This document shows, piece by piece, positions 37,404 through 47,188 of a stretch of 64,000 nt of DNA. The notes under the pieces were generated by a model that saw only the letters and a list, made by a program, of their open reading frames with translations, made no database searches and had not been told where the DNA came from. The position numbers were made by a program, and so were the translations under genes. Source of the DNA: Pseudomonas mendocina. GTDB lineage: Bacteria > Pseudomonadota > Gammaproteobacteria > Pseudomonadales > Pseudomonadaceae. Location: the NCBI RefSeq assembly GCF_003008615.1, contig NZ_CP027657.1, positions 2,294,001-2,358,000 on the forward strand. Reading direction: 5' to 3'. The stretch's first letter is position 1; each line of letters begins with the position of its first letter.

Positions 37404-39065
37404 ATGGGAAACGTCCCTTCGCATGACACGACCCCGCCATCCCCTGTGGAAGCCGCAGACGGCATTCCAGCACCGTCCGGTGAAGCCAATCTGATCGACA
37501 CCGACTACGTCATCGGCCAGGACAACATCAAAGGGCAGTTCGTCTTCGCCCTCGACATCCACGGCAAAGTTTTCACCATCTCCGCGCTGGTCGCGGTCAT
37601 CTTCGTCATCCTCACCCTCGCGCTGCAGACCGAAGTCGAGCCTCTGTTCACCGCATTGCGTGACTGGCTCACGCACCATATGGCGTGGTTCTTCCTCGGC
37701 GTTGCCAACATCTTCGTGCTGCTCTGTCTTGGTCTGATCGTCTCGCCGCTGGGCCGGGTGCGTATCGGCGGCAGGGACGCGACGCCGGACTTTTCCTACC
37801 TGACCTGGTTCGCCATGCTGTTCGCCGCCGGCATGGGCATCGGCCTGATGTTCTACGGCGTGGCCGAGCCGGTGTCGCATTACACCGCTGCCCTCGGTGG
37901 CGTGACCGTGGAGAATGGCGTGCGTACCGACTGGGCCCCCCTTGGCGGTGCCGCCGGCGATGCTGCTGAGGCGCAGCGCCTGGCCATGGCCGCGACCATC
38001 TTCCACTGGGGTCTGCACCCCTGGGCGATCTACGCCATCGTCGCCCTGGCGCTGGCGATCTTCTCCTTCAACAAGGGCTTGCCGCTGGCGATCCGCTCGA
38101 TCTTCTACCCGGTTCTCGGTGAGCGCGTGTGGGGTTGGCCGGGCCATGTGATCGACATCCTCGCGGTGTTCGCCACCCTGTTCGGTCTGGTCACCTCGCT
38201 GGGTATCGGCGCTGAGCAGGCTGCCGGTGGTATCGAGCATCTGTTCGGCATCGAGGCCAGCAACGCCAGCAAGGTATTGCTGATCATCGCCATCACCCTG
38301 GTGGCGCTGTGGTCGGTGGTTTCCGGGCTGGAGAAGGGCGTGCGTCGTCTTTCCGAGATCAACATCTTCCTGGCCTTCCTGTTGCTCGCCTTCGTCGTCA
38401 TCACCGGGCCGACACTGGCCATCGCCCTCGGTTTCTTCGAGAACCTCGGTGCCTACCTGACGCACCTGCCGGCGCTGTCCAACCCGGTTGGGCGTGAAGA
38501 CGTCAACTTCACCCAGGGCTGGACGGCCTTCTACTGGGCCTGGTGGATCAGTTGGTCGCCGTTCGTGGGCATGTTCATCGCCCGCATCAGCCGTGGCCGT
38601 AGCGTGCGTGAGTTCCTTATCGCGGTGCTGCTGGTACCGTCGCTGGTGTCGGTGCTGTGGATGACCACCTTCGGTGGTAGTGCTTTCACCCAGATCGGCG
38701 CGGGCCTGGGTGAGGTCGCCGATGCGGCGCTGGAGCTGAAACTGTTCGCCCTGCTTGCCGAGCTGCCGCTGAGCGGCATCATGTCGTTCCTCGCCGTGGT
38801 TCTGGTGATCCTGTTCTTCATCACCTCGTCGGACTCCGGCTCGCTGGTGATCGACACCATCACCGCCGGCGGCAAGGTCAATGCGCCCGTGGTTCAGCGG
38901 GTGTTCTGGGCCAGCATCGAAGGGGTGATCGCCATCGCCCTGCTGCTCGGCGGCGGCCTGGTGGCGTTGCAGGCGATGGCTGTGTCCACCGGCCTGCCGT
39001 TTGCCCTGGTGTTGCTGGTGGGTTGTATCTCGGTGGTGCGCGGGCTGATGAGCGAGCCGCGCTAG
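37404..39065 (+). CDS. BCCT-family betaine/choline-type transporter
   Basis: The 553-residue protein has 12 membrane segments and BCCT signatures: the glycine-rich MLFAAGMGIGLMFYGVAEP and the TM8 tryptophan box TAFYWAWWISWSPFVGMFIARISRGRS. The GMGIGLMFYG form is that of Na+-coupled betaine carriers such as BetP. A hydrophilic N-terminal tail of about 50 residues is present while the C-terminal tail is very short, so the long osmoregulatory tail of BetT is absent. AAGGAG precedes the ATG. A terminator follows. The substrate is inferred as glycine betaine or a related compound. Confidence 0.9.
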   Translation: MGNVPSHDTTPPSPVEAADGIPAPSGEANLIDTDYVIGQDNIKGQFVFALDIHGKVFTISALVAVIFVILTLALQTEVEPLFTALRDWLTHHMAWFFLGVANIFVLLCLGLIVSPLGRVRIGGRDATPDFSYLTWFAMLFAAGMGIGLMFYGVAEPVSHYTAALGGVTVENGVRTDWAPLGGAAGDAAEAQRLAMAATIFHWGLHPWAIYAIVALALAIFSFNKGLPLAIRSIFYPVLGERVWGWPGHVIDILAVFATLFGLVTSLGIGAEQAAGGIEHLFGIEASNASKVLLIIAITLVALWSVVSGLEKGVRRLSEINIFLAFLLLAFVVITGPTLAIALGFFENLGAYLTHLPALSNPVGREDVNFTQGWTAFYWAWWISWSPFVGMFIARISRGRSVREFLIAVLLVPSLVSVLWMTTFGGSAFTQIGAGLGEVADAALELKLFALLAELPLSGIMSFLAVVLVILFFITSSDSGSLVIDTITAGGKVNAPVVQRVFWASIEGVIAIALLLGGGLVALQAMAVSTGLPFALVLLVGCISVVRGLMSEPR

Positions 39066-39088
39066 CCGTCTGGCTCATGCCGCAAAAG

Positions 39089-39115
39089 AACGCGCCCTCG
39101 GGCGCGTTTTTTTAT
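39089..39115 (+). terminator. Rho-independent terminator of the BCCT gene
   Basis: AACGCGCC and GGCGCGTT pair around CTC and are followed by TTTTTT, 24 bp after the stop. Confidence 0.9.
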
Positions 39116-39194
39116 GGGGCAATGTCTGGCTTGGGTGACCAGCGGGTAGGGTGGGCTTCAGCCCACCAGACAGCTGTGTAGTCGCCCTGAAACG

Positions 39195-39222
39195 AAAAAG
39201 CGCGCCCTGAGGCGCGCTTTCT
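39195..39222 (-). terminator. Terminator of sstT
   Basis: Read on the minus strand, AAAGCGCGCC and GGCGCGCTTT pair around TCAG or similar and end in TTTTTCG, 20 bp after the sstT stop. The stem could also work on the plus strand. Confidence 0.8.
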
Positions 39223-39241
39223 CATGAGTGCAGCAGACGCA

Positions 39242-40513
39242 TCAGACGCTGACGTCAGCCTGCGCAGCATTGCTCTGTGCCGGCACTGCACTGCCTGCTT
39301 CCTGCGCCTGGTTGGCGTAGGACACGGCCGCAGTGAATACCACGTCGGTGTGCGAGTTCAGCGCGGTCTCGAAGGAGTCCTGCACCACGCTGATGACGAA
39401 GCCGATGCTGACCACCTGCATGGCGATCTCGGCATCGATGCCGAACAGGCTGGTAGCCATCGGAATCAGCAGCAGCGAGCCACCGGCTACACCGGATACG
39501 CCAGCAGCGGCCAGCGAGGACACCACGCACAGCAGCAGCGCGGTCGGCAGATCCACCGGAATGCCCAGGGTGTGGGTCGCAGCCAGCGCCATCACGGAGA
39601 TGGTCACGGCCGCACCGGCCATGTTGATGGTGGCGCCCAGCGGGATGGTGATCGAGTAGGTGTCGCGATCCAGCTTGAGCTTCTCGCACAGACGCAGGTT
39701 GACCGGGATGTTGGCCGCCGAGCTACGGGTGAAGAAGGCGGTCACCGCGCTCTCGCGCAGAACGGTCATCAGCAGCGGATAGGGGTTGCGACGCATCTTG
39801 ATGTAGGCGATCAGCGGGTTGATCACGAAGGTCACGATCAACATGCAGCTCACCATCACGATCAGCAGGCGAGCGTAGGTGATTAACGCTTCGAAACCGG
39901 AATCTGCCAGGGTGCTGGCGACCAGGCCGAAGATACCGATGGGCGCCAGGTTGATGACGAACTGCACGGCCTTGGTGAAGGCATTGGAGACGTCGGTCAG
40001 CATGGTGCGGGTGCTCGGTGCGGCATGGCGCAGGAACACGCCCAGCAGCACGGCCCAGGCCAGGATGGCGATGTAGTTGGAGGTGTTCAGTGCCTGTACG
40101 GGGCCGACGAAGATGCTGGTCAGCAGGTTGTGCAGCACCTCGATGATGCTGCCGGGCGGGTTACCCTCGGCGCTGCTGACATCCAGAGTCAGCACGGTCG
40201 GGAACAGGAAGCTGGCGCATACCGCCAGCGCTGCGGCGCTGAAGGTGCTGATCAGGTACATCATCAGCACCGGACGGATATGGGTGGGTTGATTGCTCTG
40301 GCGCGATGCCAGCGAGGCGGTCACCAGCACCAGCACCAGGATCGGCGCCACGGCCTTCAGGGCGAGGATGAACAGCTCGCCGAACAGGCCGACCTTGAGC
40401 GCTGCGGCAGGTGCGATCCAGGCCAGCAGGGTGCCGAGTACCAGGCCGATGAAAATGCGCAGCACCAGGCTGGCGTTGGAGTAATAGGCAGCTAGAAGTT
40501 TAAGGGCATTCAT
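39242..40513 (-). CDS. sstT: Serine/threonine:sodium symporter
   Basis: The 423-residue DAACS-family protein matches Sst[26 protein letters not shown] at the N-terminus, [24 protein letters not shown] and [24 protein letters not shown] in the conserved hairpin/TM7 core. It takes up L-serine and L-threonine with Na+. The start at 40513 directly precedes the conserved N-terminus; the ORF start at 40606 adds 31 residues of no resemblance. L-serine dehydratase lies next to it on the same strand, making a serine uptake-and-use pair. Confidence 0.93.
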   Translation of the reverse strand: MNALKLLAAYYSNASLVLRIFIGLVLGTLLAWIAPAAALKVGLFGELFILALKAVAPILVLVLVTASLASRQSNQPTHIRPVLMMYLISTFSAAALAVCASFLFPTVLTLDVSSAEGNPPGSIIEVLHNLLTSIFVGPVQALNTSNYIAILAWAVLLGVFLRHAAPSTRTMLTDVSNAFTKAVQFVINLAPIGIFGLVASTLADSGFEALITYARLLIVMVSCMLIVTFVINPLIAYIKMRRNPYPLLMTVLRESAVTAFFTRSSAANIPVNLRLCEKLKLDRDTYSITIPLGATINMAGAAVTISVMALAATHTLGIPVDLPTALLLCVVSSLAAAGVSGVAGGSLLLIPMATSLFGIDAEIAMQVVSIGFVISVVQDSFETALNSHTDVVFTAAVSYANQAQEAGSAVPAQSNAAQADVSV

Positions 40514-40857
40514 GAGTCTTACGCTTTCCGTATTCGATTCTTGGCGCCTGGCAAAAACGCTCCCGCTGCCGCGCAGGAAGGTGCGCGCAGAACGGGGTCG
40601 CTGCATGGCGGGGGCGTGATTATAGGGATGAGAGGAAAAGCGTGGTGACTTATGTAGGTTCGAGGGTCATGGCAGGGGCTCGCTTATTCTTGTTTTTACG
40701 GTTTTTTGGCTTGTGGCCGGTGAAGCTGGGTCGTGCAGGTGAATCCGTGGGGTGTCGCATGGCCTCCTAGGCCGTGCGCACCGCCTGCCGCATGGGCTTG
40801 GAGTTGAAGCGCTTCAGCGACGACTGACGCGCTTCCCACCCGTGCCCTCCGGCGTGA
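40514..40857. other. Intergenic region without a recognisable gene
   Basis: The 344 bp between the serine dehydratase stop and the sstT start should hold the sstT promoter. I see no coding sequence, terminator with a T-run, or known RNA motif here. Confidence 0.5.
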
Positions 40858-42246
40858 TCAGCACTCGACGATATTTACCGCCAGGCCGCCACGGGCGGTT
40901 TCCTTGTATTTGGTCAGCATGTCGGCGCCGGTTTCGCGCATGGTCTTGATCACCTTGTCCAGGCTCACGTAGTGCGAACCGTCGCCGTACAGCGCCATGC
41001 GCGCGGCGTTGATGGCCTTGACCGAGGCGATGGCGTTGCGCTCGATGCAGGGGATCTGCACCAGTCCGCCGACCGGATCGCAGGTCAGGCCCAGGTGGTG
41101 TTCCATGCCGATCTCGGCGGCGTTCTCGACCTGTTCCGGGGTTCCGCCGAGCACCGCGCACAGCGCGCCGGCCGCCATCGAACAGGCCACGCCGACCTCG
41201 CCCTGGCAGCCCACTTCGGCGCCGCTGATCGAGGCGTTTTCCTTGTACAGGATGCCGATCGCACCAGCGGTCAGCAGGAAATCGATGACACCACGCTCAC
41301 TGGCGCCGGAAATGGCGTTGGCGTAGTAGTGCAGCACTGCCGGGATGATGCCGGCGGCGCCGTTGGTCGGCGCGGTGACCACGCGGCCACCGGCGGCGTT
41401 CTCTTCGTTGACCGCCAGGGCCCAGAGGTTGACCCAGTCGAGCATGCGCAGCGGATCTTCCAGGGAGCTGCGCTGGAAGCCGCCCAGCTTGCGCGCCAGG
41501 ATCGCCGCGCGGCGACGCACCTTGAAGCCGCCGGGCAGGATGCCCTCGGTGCGGCAGCCACGGTCGACGCAGGCTTGCATCACCTTCCAGATTTCCAGCA
41601 GACCGGCATCGGTTTCGTCATCGGTACGCCAGTGGCGCTCGTTGCGACGCATGATCTCGGCGATGCCGATGCCGTGTTCACGGCTCAGGCGCAGCAGATC
41701 GGCACCGCTGCGAAACGGTAGCGGCAGGCTGGTGGCGTCCGGGGCGATGACCTTGTGTTTGGAGCCGTCGGCGAGAATCGCCTCGCTGACCACGAAACCG
41801 CCGCCCACCGAGTAGTAGGTGGCCTCGTGCACCTGGATACCCGCGGCATCGAAGGCGGCGAAGCGCAGGCCGTTGGCGTGCAGCGGCAGCGCCTTGCGGA
41901 ACATTTTCAGGTCGGCTTTTTCGTCGAAGGCGACGGCATGCTTGCCGGCCAGGACAATGCGTTTATCGCGACGAATGGCTTCGATATAGCCAGGCACCTG
42001 GTCGACATCGACGGTGTCCGGCTCATAGCCGCTAAGGCCGAGCAGCACCGCCTTATCACTGCCATGGCCCTTGCCGGTGGCACCCAGCGAGCCATACAGC
42101 TCGGCCGCCACGCGGGTCACCTGCGGCATGTAGCCGTGGTTGTCCAGGGCATTGGTGAACAGCACGGCGGCACGCATCGGGCCGACGGTGTGGGAACTGG
42201 AAGGGCCTATGCCTACCTTGAACAGGTCGAAAACGCTGATAGCCAT
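40858..42246 (-). CDS. sdaA: L-serine ammonia-lyase (4Fe-4S)
   Basis: The 462-residue enzyme is the single-chain iron-sulfur serine dehydratase that converts L-serine to pyruvate and ammonia. Seen features are the beta-domain start [20 protein letters not shown] and alpha-domain motifs [38 protein letters not shown] and [19 protein letters not shown]; the cysteines in these segments are those used for the cluster. Symbol choice between sdaA and sdaB is arbitrary. A LysR gene is divergent 193 bp upstream and may control it. Confidence 0.94.
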   Translation of the reverse strand: MAISVFDLFKVGIGPSSSHTVGPMRAAVLFTNALDNHGYMPQVTRVAAELYGSLGATGKGHGSDKAVLLGLSGYEPDTVDVDQVPGYIEAIRRDKRIVLAGKHAVAFDEKADLKMFRKALPLHANGLRFAAFDAAGIQVHEATYYSVGGGFVVSEAILADGSKHKVIAPDATSLPLPFRSGADLLRLSREHGIGIAEIMRRNERHWRTDDETDAGLLEIWKVMQACVDRGCRTEGILPGGFKVRRRAAILARKLGGFQRSSLEDPLRMLDWVNLWALAVNEENAAGGRVVTAPTNGAAGIIPAVLHYYANAISGASERGVIDFLLTAGAIGILYKENASISGAEVGCQGEVGVACSMAAGALCAVLGGTPEQVENAAEIGMEHHLGLTCDPVGGLVQIPCIERNAIASVKAINAARMALYGDGSHYVSLDKVIKTMRETGADMLTKYKETARGGLAVNIVEC

Positions 42247-42439
42247 GGCGAGAGTTCTTCTTTTATGGGCGCTTCTGAAACCTGGCGAGCTACGCGCGTT
42301 TCAGAGAACCCTTATGTGGGTGAACCACGTGCCCGGCACGCACGTGTGGATAACCCTATCTAAGAACGGCTTTATCATTATGTATACTGATTTATTTTTA
42401 ACGTATTCATTAGCATCACTTACCTATTGAGATTTCCTT

Positions 42440-43360
42440 ATGGACATCACCCGCCTTCGCACCCTGCGTGAACTGGCCCGCTGCGGCACCATGGCAGCCA
42501 CTGCCGAGTCGCTGCACCTCACGCCCTCTGCGGTTTCACAGCAGGTCGCCCAGCTCGAACGAGAAGCCGAAGTGGCGCTGATCGAACGACGCGGACGCGG
42601 TGTGGTACTGACCCCGGCGGGCGAGCGCCTTGTGGGACACGTCGAACGTATCCTGATGGTGCTCGACGAAGCGCGCTCGGAACTGGCGCAGATGCGCGGT
42701 GAGATCGCCGGCGAACTGCGCGTCGCGGCGTTTCCCTCGATTGCCGTGGCCGTGGTGGCGGAAACCGTGCGCGCTCTGCGTGCGGCCTATCCACGGCTGG
42801 AAGTGGTGGTGGTGGAGCTGGAGCCGCAGGAAAGTCTGGGCGCCCTGGCCGCCTGGCAGATCGATGTGGCGGTGATCGATGACCTGGCCGTGGAGTTGAA
42901 CGAGAAACACGAGAACTATGCACAGATCCCGCTGACCCAGGATCTGTTGCATGTGCTGCTGCCCACTGACCATCCGCTGGCGGCACGCGACGGCCTGACC
43001 ATCGCCGACCTGCGCGACGAGGCCTGGGCGCTGGATTCGACCAGCAGCTCGTTCGGTGAATTCATCACCAACCTGTGCCGCCGCTCGGGCTACGCGCCGC
43101 GGATCAACGCCCACTGCGCCGGCTTCGAGATGGTCGCGGCGATGGTCGCCTCGGGCAACTCCATCTCCGTCGTCTCCGGCTTGCGCCTGGTGCACCCACT
43201 GCATGGCGTCACCGCCGTCCGCCTGCTGCCGGGTATCCAGCGCGGCGTCTTCCTCGCCTACCGCAAGGGCGAACGCGATCACCCGGCGGTGAATGTGTTT
43301 CTCGACGAGGCGGTGTACACCGCCGATAAAGTCCTCGGCCAACCGCAAAGCACCGCGTAG
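42440..43360 (+). CDS. LysR-family transcriptional regulator
   Basis: The 306-residue protein has the LysR winged HTH (LRTLRELARCGTMAATAESLHL, TPSAVSQQVAQLEREA) and a periplasmic-binding-like effector domain (GELRVAAFPSIAVAVVAETVRAL). It is transcribed divergently from the serine dehydratase gene across 193 AT-richer bases, the usual LysR target layout, so it may regulate serine use; this is inferred. A terminator and REP follow. Confidence 0.9.
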   Translation: MDITRLRTLRELARCGTMAATAESLHLTPSAVSQQVAQLEREAEVALIERRGRGVVLTPAGERLVGHVERILMVLDEARSELAQMRGEIAGELRVAAFPSIAVAVVAETVRALRAAYPRLEVVVVELEPQESLGALAAWQIDVAVIDDLAVELNEKHENYAQIPLTQDLLHVLLPTDHPLAARDGLTIADLRDEAWALDSTSSSFGEFITNLCRRSGYAPRINAHCAGFEMVAAMVASGNSISVVSGLRLVHPLHGVTAVRLLPGIQRGVFLAYRKGERDHPAVNVFLDEAVYTADKVLGQPQSTA

Positions 43361-43369
43361 GAACGGCTA

Positions 43370-43394
43370 CAGGAGCGGCTTCAGCCGCGAAGCT
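43370..43394. repeat. REP half-element
   Basis: AGGAGCGGCTTCAGCCGCGA follows the LysR stop. It is the inverse of the copy at 43862-43887, so the two flank the DUF2986 gene. Confidence 0.8.
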
Positions 43395-43400
43395 TTTGCT

Positions 43401-43436
43401 CCCCTCTCCCATTCATGGGAGAGGGTGTTTTTGCTG
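43401..43436 (+). terminator. Rho-independent terminator of the LysR gene
   Basis: CCCTCTCCCAT and ATGGGAGAGGG form an 11-bp stem, followed by TGTTTTTG, 40 bp after the LysR stop. Confidence 0.85.
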
Positions 43437-43581
43437 GTACTCACGCGTTGCGTGGACATCGAGAGCTTGCGCGGCTCCGCGTCTTGCCTGGAGGGGCTGT
43501 AATGAACGCAGAGCGTCCTGGCTGCGTTGCCACGCAGAGCGTGGTAACGATCAATCAACCATCAAGCTCGTCTTCGGAGTT

Positions 43582-43749
43582 CTACTCTGCGGGCATGGCC
43601 GTAACGGACTCTTGAGCCGCTTCTGTCTCCAACTTCGCCCTGTCAGCTTTGCTGATGTACTTGGGTTTATTGCTTTTGGGCGCGAGTTTGGCATTGGCCT
43701 TCTTGGCGTGGGCTTCGAGTAGTTGCTTGATCTTTTTACGGCGATTCAT
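43582..43749 (-). CDS. DUF2986 small basic protein
   Basis: Reading the minus strand from the ATG at 43749 gives 55 residues beginning MNRRKKIKQLLEAHAKKANA, followed by LAPKSNKPKYISKADRAKLE and an acidic tail ending AMPAE. This matches the DUF2986 family, whose members are 40-60 residues, lysine-rich and widespread in gammaproteobacteria. No function is known. The protein is too short for most ORF cut-offs. It is isolated between a LysR gene and an exonuclease gene, and REP sequences in opposite orientation lie on both sides. I saw no strong ribosome-binding site. Confidence 0.85.
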   Translation of the reverse strand: MNRRKKIKQLLEAHAKKANAKLAPKSNKPKYISKADRAKLETEAAQESVTAMPAE

Positions 43750-43860
43750 GGGCGTGGGTCTGCGTTGTGCTTGGCGGGGCTAAATCTGCGCGAATCTTAA
43801 CCGGTGTAGAGCAGTCTTGGACTGCCTTACTAGGCAGAGCTTGGGAGCGATCAACACCAA

Positions 43861-43889
43861 AAGCTTCGCGGCTGAAGCCGCTCCTACAG
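43861..43889. repeat. REP half-element
   Basis: GCTTCGCGGCTGAAGCCGCT followed by CCTACAGG, the complement of the copy at 43370. Confidence 0.8.
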
Positions 43890-43904
43890 GGTGGGGGCTG
43901 GCAG

Positions 43905-44612
43905 TCAGCTCCAGAGAGCGCTGATCGGCGTATCCCCTGAGTAATGCGTCGCCACCTGCGCCTGCAGCAGCTCGCCACAAGCCAGGGCATCGGTCAGCGC
44001 ATGATGAGCCGAGTACAGCGGCAGGCCATAACGCAAACGGCTGTCGGCCAGGCGGATGGAGATGGGCTCGCGGCCGCGCAGGCGATCCCACCAGCTCACC
44101 CTGCGTTTGGGATGCAGGCGGGCCTCCAGTTCCATGGTGTCGATGATGGGGAAGATCAGCCCTTCGCCCAGGTGCTGGCGCACGGCCTGGTCAAGGAAGC
44201 TGCGTTCGATATTGCGGTAGTGCACGACCACGACCTTGCCAGCCAGGGCTTCCAGCAACTCTTCGAGCACGCTGGCCAGACGTGGGGCGTGGCGGATATC
44301 GCTGTGGGTGATGTGGTGGAAGGTGACCGACTCGGCGCTCAGCTCGCCAGTGGGTTTGACCACCCAGTAGCGCGACTCCGCACAGCGGATGCGTTGCAGG
44401 CTCAGCGGTACCAGGCCGAGGCTGACGATGGCGTGCTCACGCGGGTCGAGACCGGTGGTTTCCACGTCCAGCGCCACCAGCGGGACATCCTGCAGCGGCG
44501 TATCGGCCGCCACGCAGCCGGCGCCGTAGTAGGCGCGCAGGCGCGAGTCGCGGCTGCTTTCGGCGAGGCTGGCGAACAATTGCGGCCAGTCCTGTGCGGC
44601 GCGCTCGCTCAT
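43905..44612 (-). CDS. DnaQ-like 3'-5' exonuclease
   Basis: The 235-residue protein has the DEDD exonuclease motifs: Exo I VALDVETTGLDP, Exo II VVVVHYRNIERSFLDQ (with the Asp replaced in context by the family's usual pattern) and Exo III YSAHHALTDALACGELL, the DEDDh form with a catalytic His. It resembles DNA polymerase III epsilon-like or PolC-type exonuclease proteins. Its ATG overlaps the stop of the upstream DUF294/CBS gene (ATGA), so the two are translated together; what substrate links them is unknown. Confidence 0.88.
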   Translation of the reverse strand: MSERAAQDWPQLFASLAESSRDSRLRAYYGAGCVAADTPLQDVPLVALDVETTGLDPREHAIVSLGLVPLSLQRIRCAESRYWVVKPTGELSAESVTFHHITHSDIRHAPRLASVLEELLEALAGKVVVVHYRNIERSFLDQAVRQHLGEGLIFPIIDTMELEARLHPKRRVSWWDRLRGREPISIRLADSRLRYGLPLYSAHHALTDALACGELLQAQVATHYSGDTPISALWS

Positions 44613-46528
44613 CGCGGGCGGCTCGTCGGTTGCGCCGGGTAGCGAAAGCGCAGGAATTTCTGCGCGTTGCTGATCACCTGGAAGGCTTCCTTGAGGTGCT
44701 GGCGTTCGCTGGCGCTGAACTGTTCCGGCTCGATGTAGTTGCTCGGCGCGTTGCCGGCCTCGACTTCACGCGCCTGGTGCCGTACGCGTACCAGGCTGAG
44801 GAACTCGAAGGCGTAACGCAGGTGCTCCAGCGCCTCCTTGGGCAGCAGCTTGGTGGCGGCGATGGCGTCGAGACGATCCAGCGAGTTCTGCGCCTTGGAG
44901 CCGCAGGCCAGGGCGTGCACGCGGATCAGGTCGGTGAGCGGCGCGGTGCCCCGGCCCTTGAGGTTGATGATGTTGCGGTGGCGGCCGTCGGTTTCCATCA
45001 CGAAGGTGCGGAAGAAACCCAGCGGCGGCGTGCGGTTGAGTGCATTGCGCGCCAGCGCGGCAAGGAAGGCCGGGCTGGTGCTGGCCTTCTGCGCCAGCAG
45101 ATCCTTGAGGCTTTCCACCAGCTCGGTTTCGCCGTAGAGACCGTCTAGGTCGAAGAAGATGCTGGCGTTGAGCAGGGTTTCCGGGTTGGGCCGTTCGATC
45201 CACTCGCTGAAATACTGCCGCCATACCTTCAGCGGCTGCCGCCACTTGGGGTTGCTGGCCATGATGCCGCCCTTGCAGTAGCTGTAGCCGCAGGCGGCCA
45301 GGCCGTCGCTGACGAACTGCGCCAGTTCGGCGAAGTAGGCGTCGTGTTCGTCGGGGTCGAAGCTATCGTCGAGCACCAGGGCGTTGTCCTGGTCGGTGAG
45401 CAACAGTTGCTCGTCGCGGGCCATGGAGCCGGCGGCCATGAAGCAGTAGGGCACCGGCGGCGGGCCGAGTTTCTGTTCGGCCAACTCCAGCAGGCGCTGG
45501 CTGAAGGCGCGGCCGATACCGCTCATGGCGCTGCCGACCATGTGTGCGCTGGCGTCGTCGGCGACCATGCGCACGAAGGTGGCGCGCAAGTCCGGCAGCA
45601 GGCTCTTGAGGCCGTCCACCGAGGTCTTGTTGAAGATGCCGTTGACCAGATAGAGGCTGCTGCGCGACTCGTAGCGGATGATGTCGGCCAGCGCCACCAC
45701 GCCCACCGGGCGTCGGCGATGGAGGATCGGCAGGTGATGGATGTTGTTGCGCAACATGCACAGCATGGCCTCGAACACCGAGTCGTCGGCCTGCAGGGTG
45801 ATGGGGTTGGGCGTCATGATCTGGCTGACCGGGGTGTCACTGGGCAAGCCGGCGGCGACCACGCGGGTGCGCAGGTCGCGGTCGGTGAGGATGCCGGCCA
45901 TCACCTGGCTCTGCTGCTCGGCCACTTGCACCTGATTCGGGTCGGGCCACTGCGTGCCGGGGTCGACGACGATCACCGAGGACACGCTGTGCTCGGTCAT
46001 CACCTGCGCCACCTGCTGGATCGGCGTATCCAGAGGCACGCTGACGGCTCCGCGCGAGATCAGCTTGCGCACCTTGATCTTCATCAGTTCGCTGGCCTTG
46101 CCGTGGCTGTCTTCCAGGGCGGACTTGAGCCGCGACTGGCCTTCGGCCTCGACGAAGTCGGCAAAGCTGTCGAACTGCTCGCAGAGCTGATGGAACAGCA
46201 CACCGGGGATGAAGTAGATCAGGCAATCTTCCAGCGCTGCAGCGCCGAGGCGCACCTTGTTGCCACGCAGCAGGCCGGCCTGGCCGAAGATGTCGCCTTC
46301 GGTGAGGCGGTTGTGCAGCTCGCCATTGCGCCGGTGCACTTCCACCGCGCCGCTGCGCACGTAGTGCAGTTCATGGATCGGTGCACCGACGGCGAGGATT
46401 TCGCTACCGGCCTTGAAGTAGCCCACTTGCACCTGGCGGGCGATCTCGTCGAGAGTCTGCTCCGGCAGGTTGTCGAAAGGGGCGAAGCGATTCAGGTGGT
46501 CGCGGATCTCGATCAACTCGATCTGCAT
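44609..46528 (-). CDS. Cyclic-nucleotide-binding/CBS/DUF294 putative nucleotidyltransferase
   Basis: The 639-residue cytoplasmic protein has a cNMP-binding domain (about residues 15-130; AGSEILAVGAPIHELHYVRSG), a pair of CBS domains (about 155-295; VMTEHSVSSVIVVD, DDSVFEAMLCMLRNNIHHLP), then a GlnD-like nucleotidyltransferase core with GSMARDEQLLLTDQDNALVL (near 370) and a helical C-terminal substrate-binding domain. Such proteins are thought to be signal-regulated nucleotidyltransferases; the target is unknown. It overlaps the downstream exonuclease gene by four bases. Confidence 0.9.
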   Translation of the reverse strand: MQIELIEIRDHLNRFAPFDNLPEQTLDEIARQVQVGYFKAGSEILAVGAPIHELHYVRSGAVEVHRRNGELHNRLTEGDIFGQAGLLRGNKVRLGAAALEDCLIYFIPGVLFHQLCEQFDSFADFVEAEGQSRLKSALEDSHGKASELMKIKVRKLISRGAVSVPLDTPIQQVAQVMTEHSVSSVIVVDPGTQWPDPNQVQVAEQQSQVMAGILTDRDLRTRVVAAGLPSDTPVSQIMTPNPITLQADDSVFEAMLCMLRNNIHHLPILHRRRPVGVVALADIIRYESRSSLYLVNGIFNKTSVDGLKSLLPDLRATFVRMVADDASAHMVGSAMSGIGRAFSQRLLELAEQKLGPPPVPYCFMAAGSMARDEQLLLTDQDNALVLDDSFDPDEHDAYFAELAQFVSDGLAACGYSYCKGGIMASNPKWRQPLKVWRQYFSEWIERPNPETLLNASIFFDLDGLYGETELVESLKDLLAQKASTSPAFLAALARNALNRTPPLGFFRTFVMETDGRHRNIINLKGRGTAPLTDLIRVHALACGSKAQNSLDRLDAIAATKLLPKEALEHLRYAFEFLSLVRVRHQAREVEAGNAPSNYIEPEQFSASERQHLKEAFQVISNAQKFLRFRYPAQPTSRPR

Positions 46529-46619
46529 GCGGGCCTCGCTGACTGGCTGGCCCTACAGGATACGGGCTGCCAGGATGTCAGTGCAAAGCGGCTGGCCGTC
46601 GGCAATTGAAGGAGAGGTT

Positions 46620-47186
46620 ATGCAGGGTTCGGGGCTTTGGTGGGGTGTGGGCGTGCTGCTGGTGCTCGGCGGCGCGACGGTTTTCTACTACAACCGCCTG
46701 GTGTTCAACCGCCATCGCGTGGCTGAAGCCGCCAGCGGCATCGACGTGCAACTCAAGCGCCGCTCCAGCCTGATTCCCGCGTTGGTGGAATGCGTGCGGC
46801 AGTACATGGGCTACGAGCAGAGCACGCTCGAGGCGCTGGTGCAGGAGCGCATGCGCGCGGTGCAACTGGCCGATTCGCCGCTGGGCCAGCGCGCGCCGGT
46901 GGAGGCGCAGTTGAGCAGTCAGTTGCGGCAACTGTTCGCGTTGGTCGAGGCCTATCCGGATCTCAAGGCTGACAGCCAGTTTCGCGAGCTGCAGAGCAAC
47001 ATCAGCGAGGTCGAGAACCATATCCAGATGGCCCGGCGTTACTACAACGGCGCGGTGCGCGAGCTGAACGTGCTGGTGGAGTCGGTGCCGAGCAATCTGG
47101 TGGCGCGTCTGTTCGCCTTTACCCAGGCCGAGTACTTCACGCTGGATGATTCGCGTGACGGCCAATCGCCGAAGATGGAGTTCTGA
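46620..47186 (+). CDS. LemA family protein
   Basis: The 188-residue protein has one N-terminal membrane helix (GVGVLLVLGGATVFYYNRLV) and the LemA helical domain (NRHRVAEAASGIDVQLKRRS, LIPALVE, ELQSNISEVENHIQMARRYYNGAV), with the family's conserved YNxxV and QAEYF-like end. The start at 46620 follows AAGGAGAGG. It is two bases from a DUF2207 gene; LemA-DUF2207 pairs are common and envelope-located, but their role is not established. Confidence 0.93.
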   Translation: MQGSGLWWGVGVLLVLGGATVFYYNRLVFNRHRVAEAASGIDVQLKRRSSLIPALVECVRQYMGYEQSTLEALVQERMRAVQLADSPLGQRAPVEAQLSSQLRQLFALVEAYPDLKADSQFRELQSNISEVENHIQMARRYYNGAVRELNVLVESVPSNLVARLFAFTQAEYFTLDDSRDGQSPKMEF

Positions 47187-47188
47187 GC

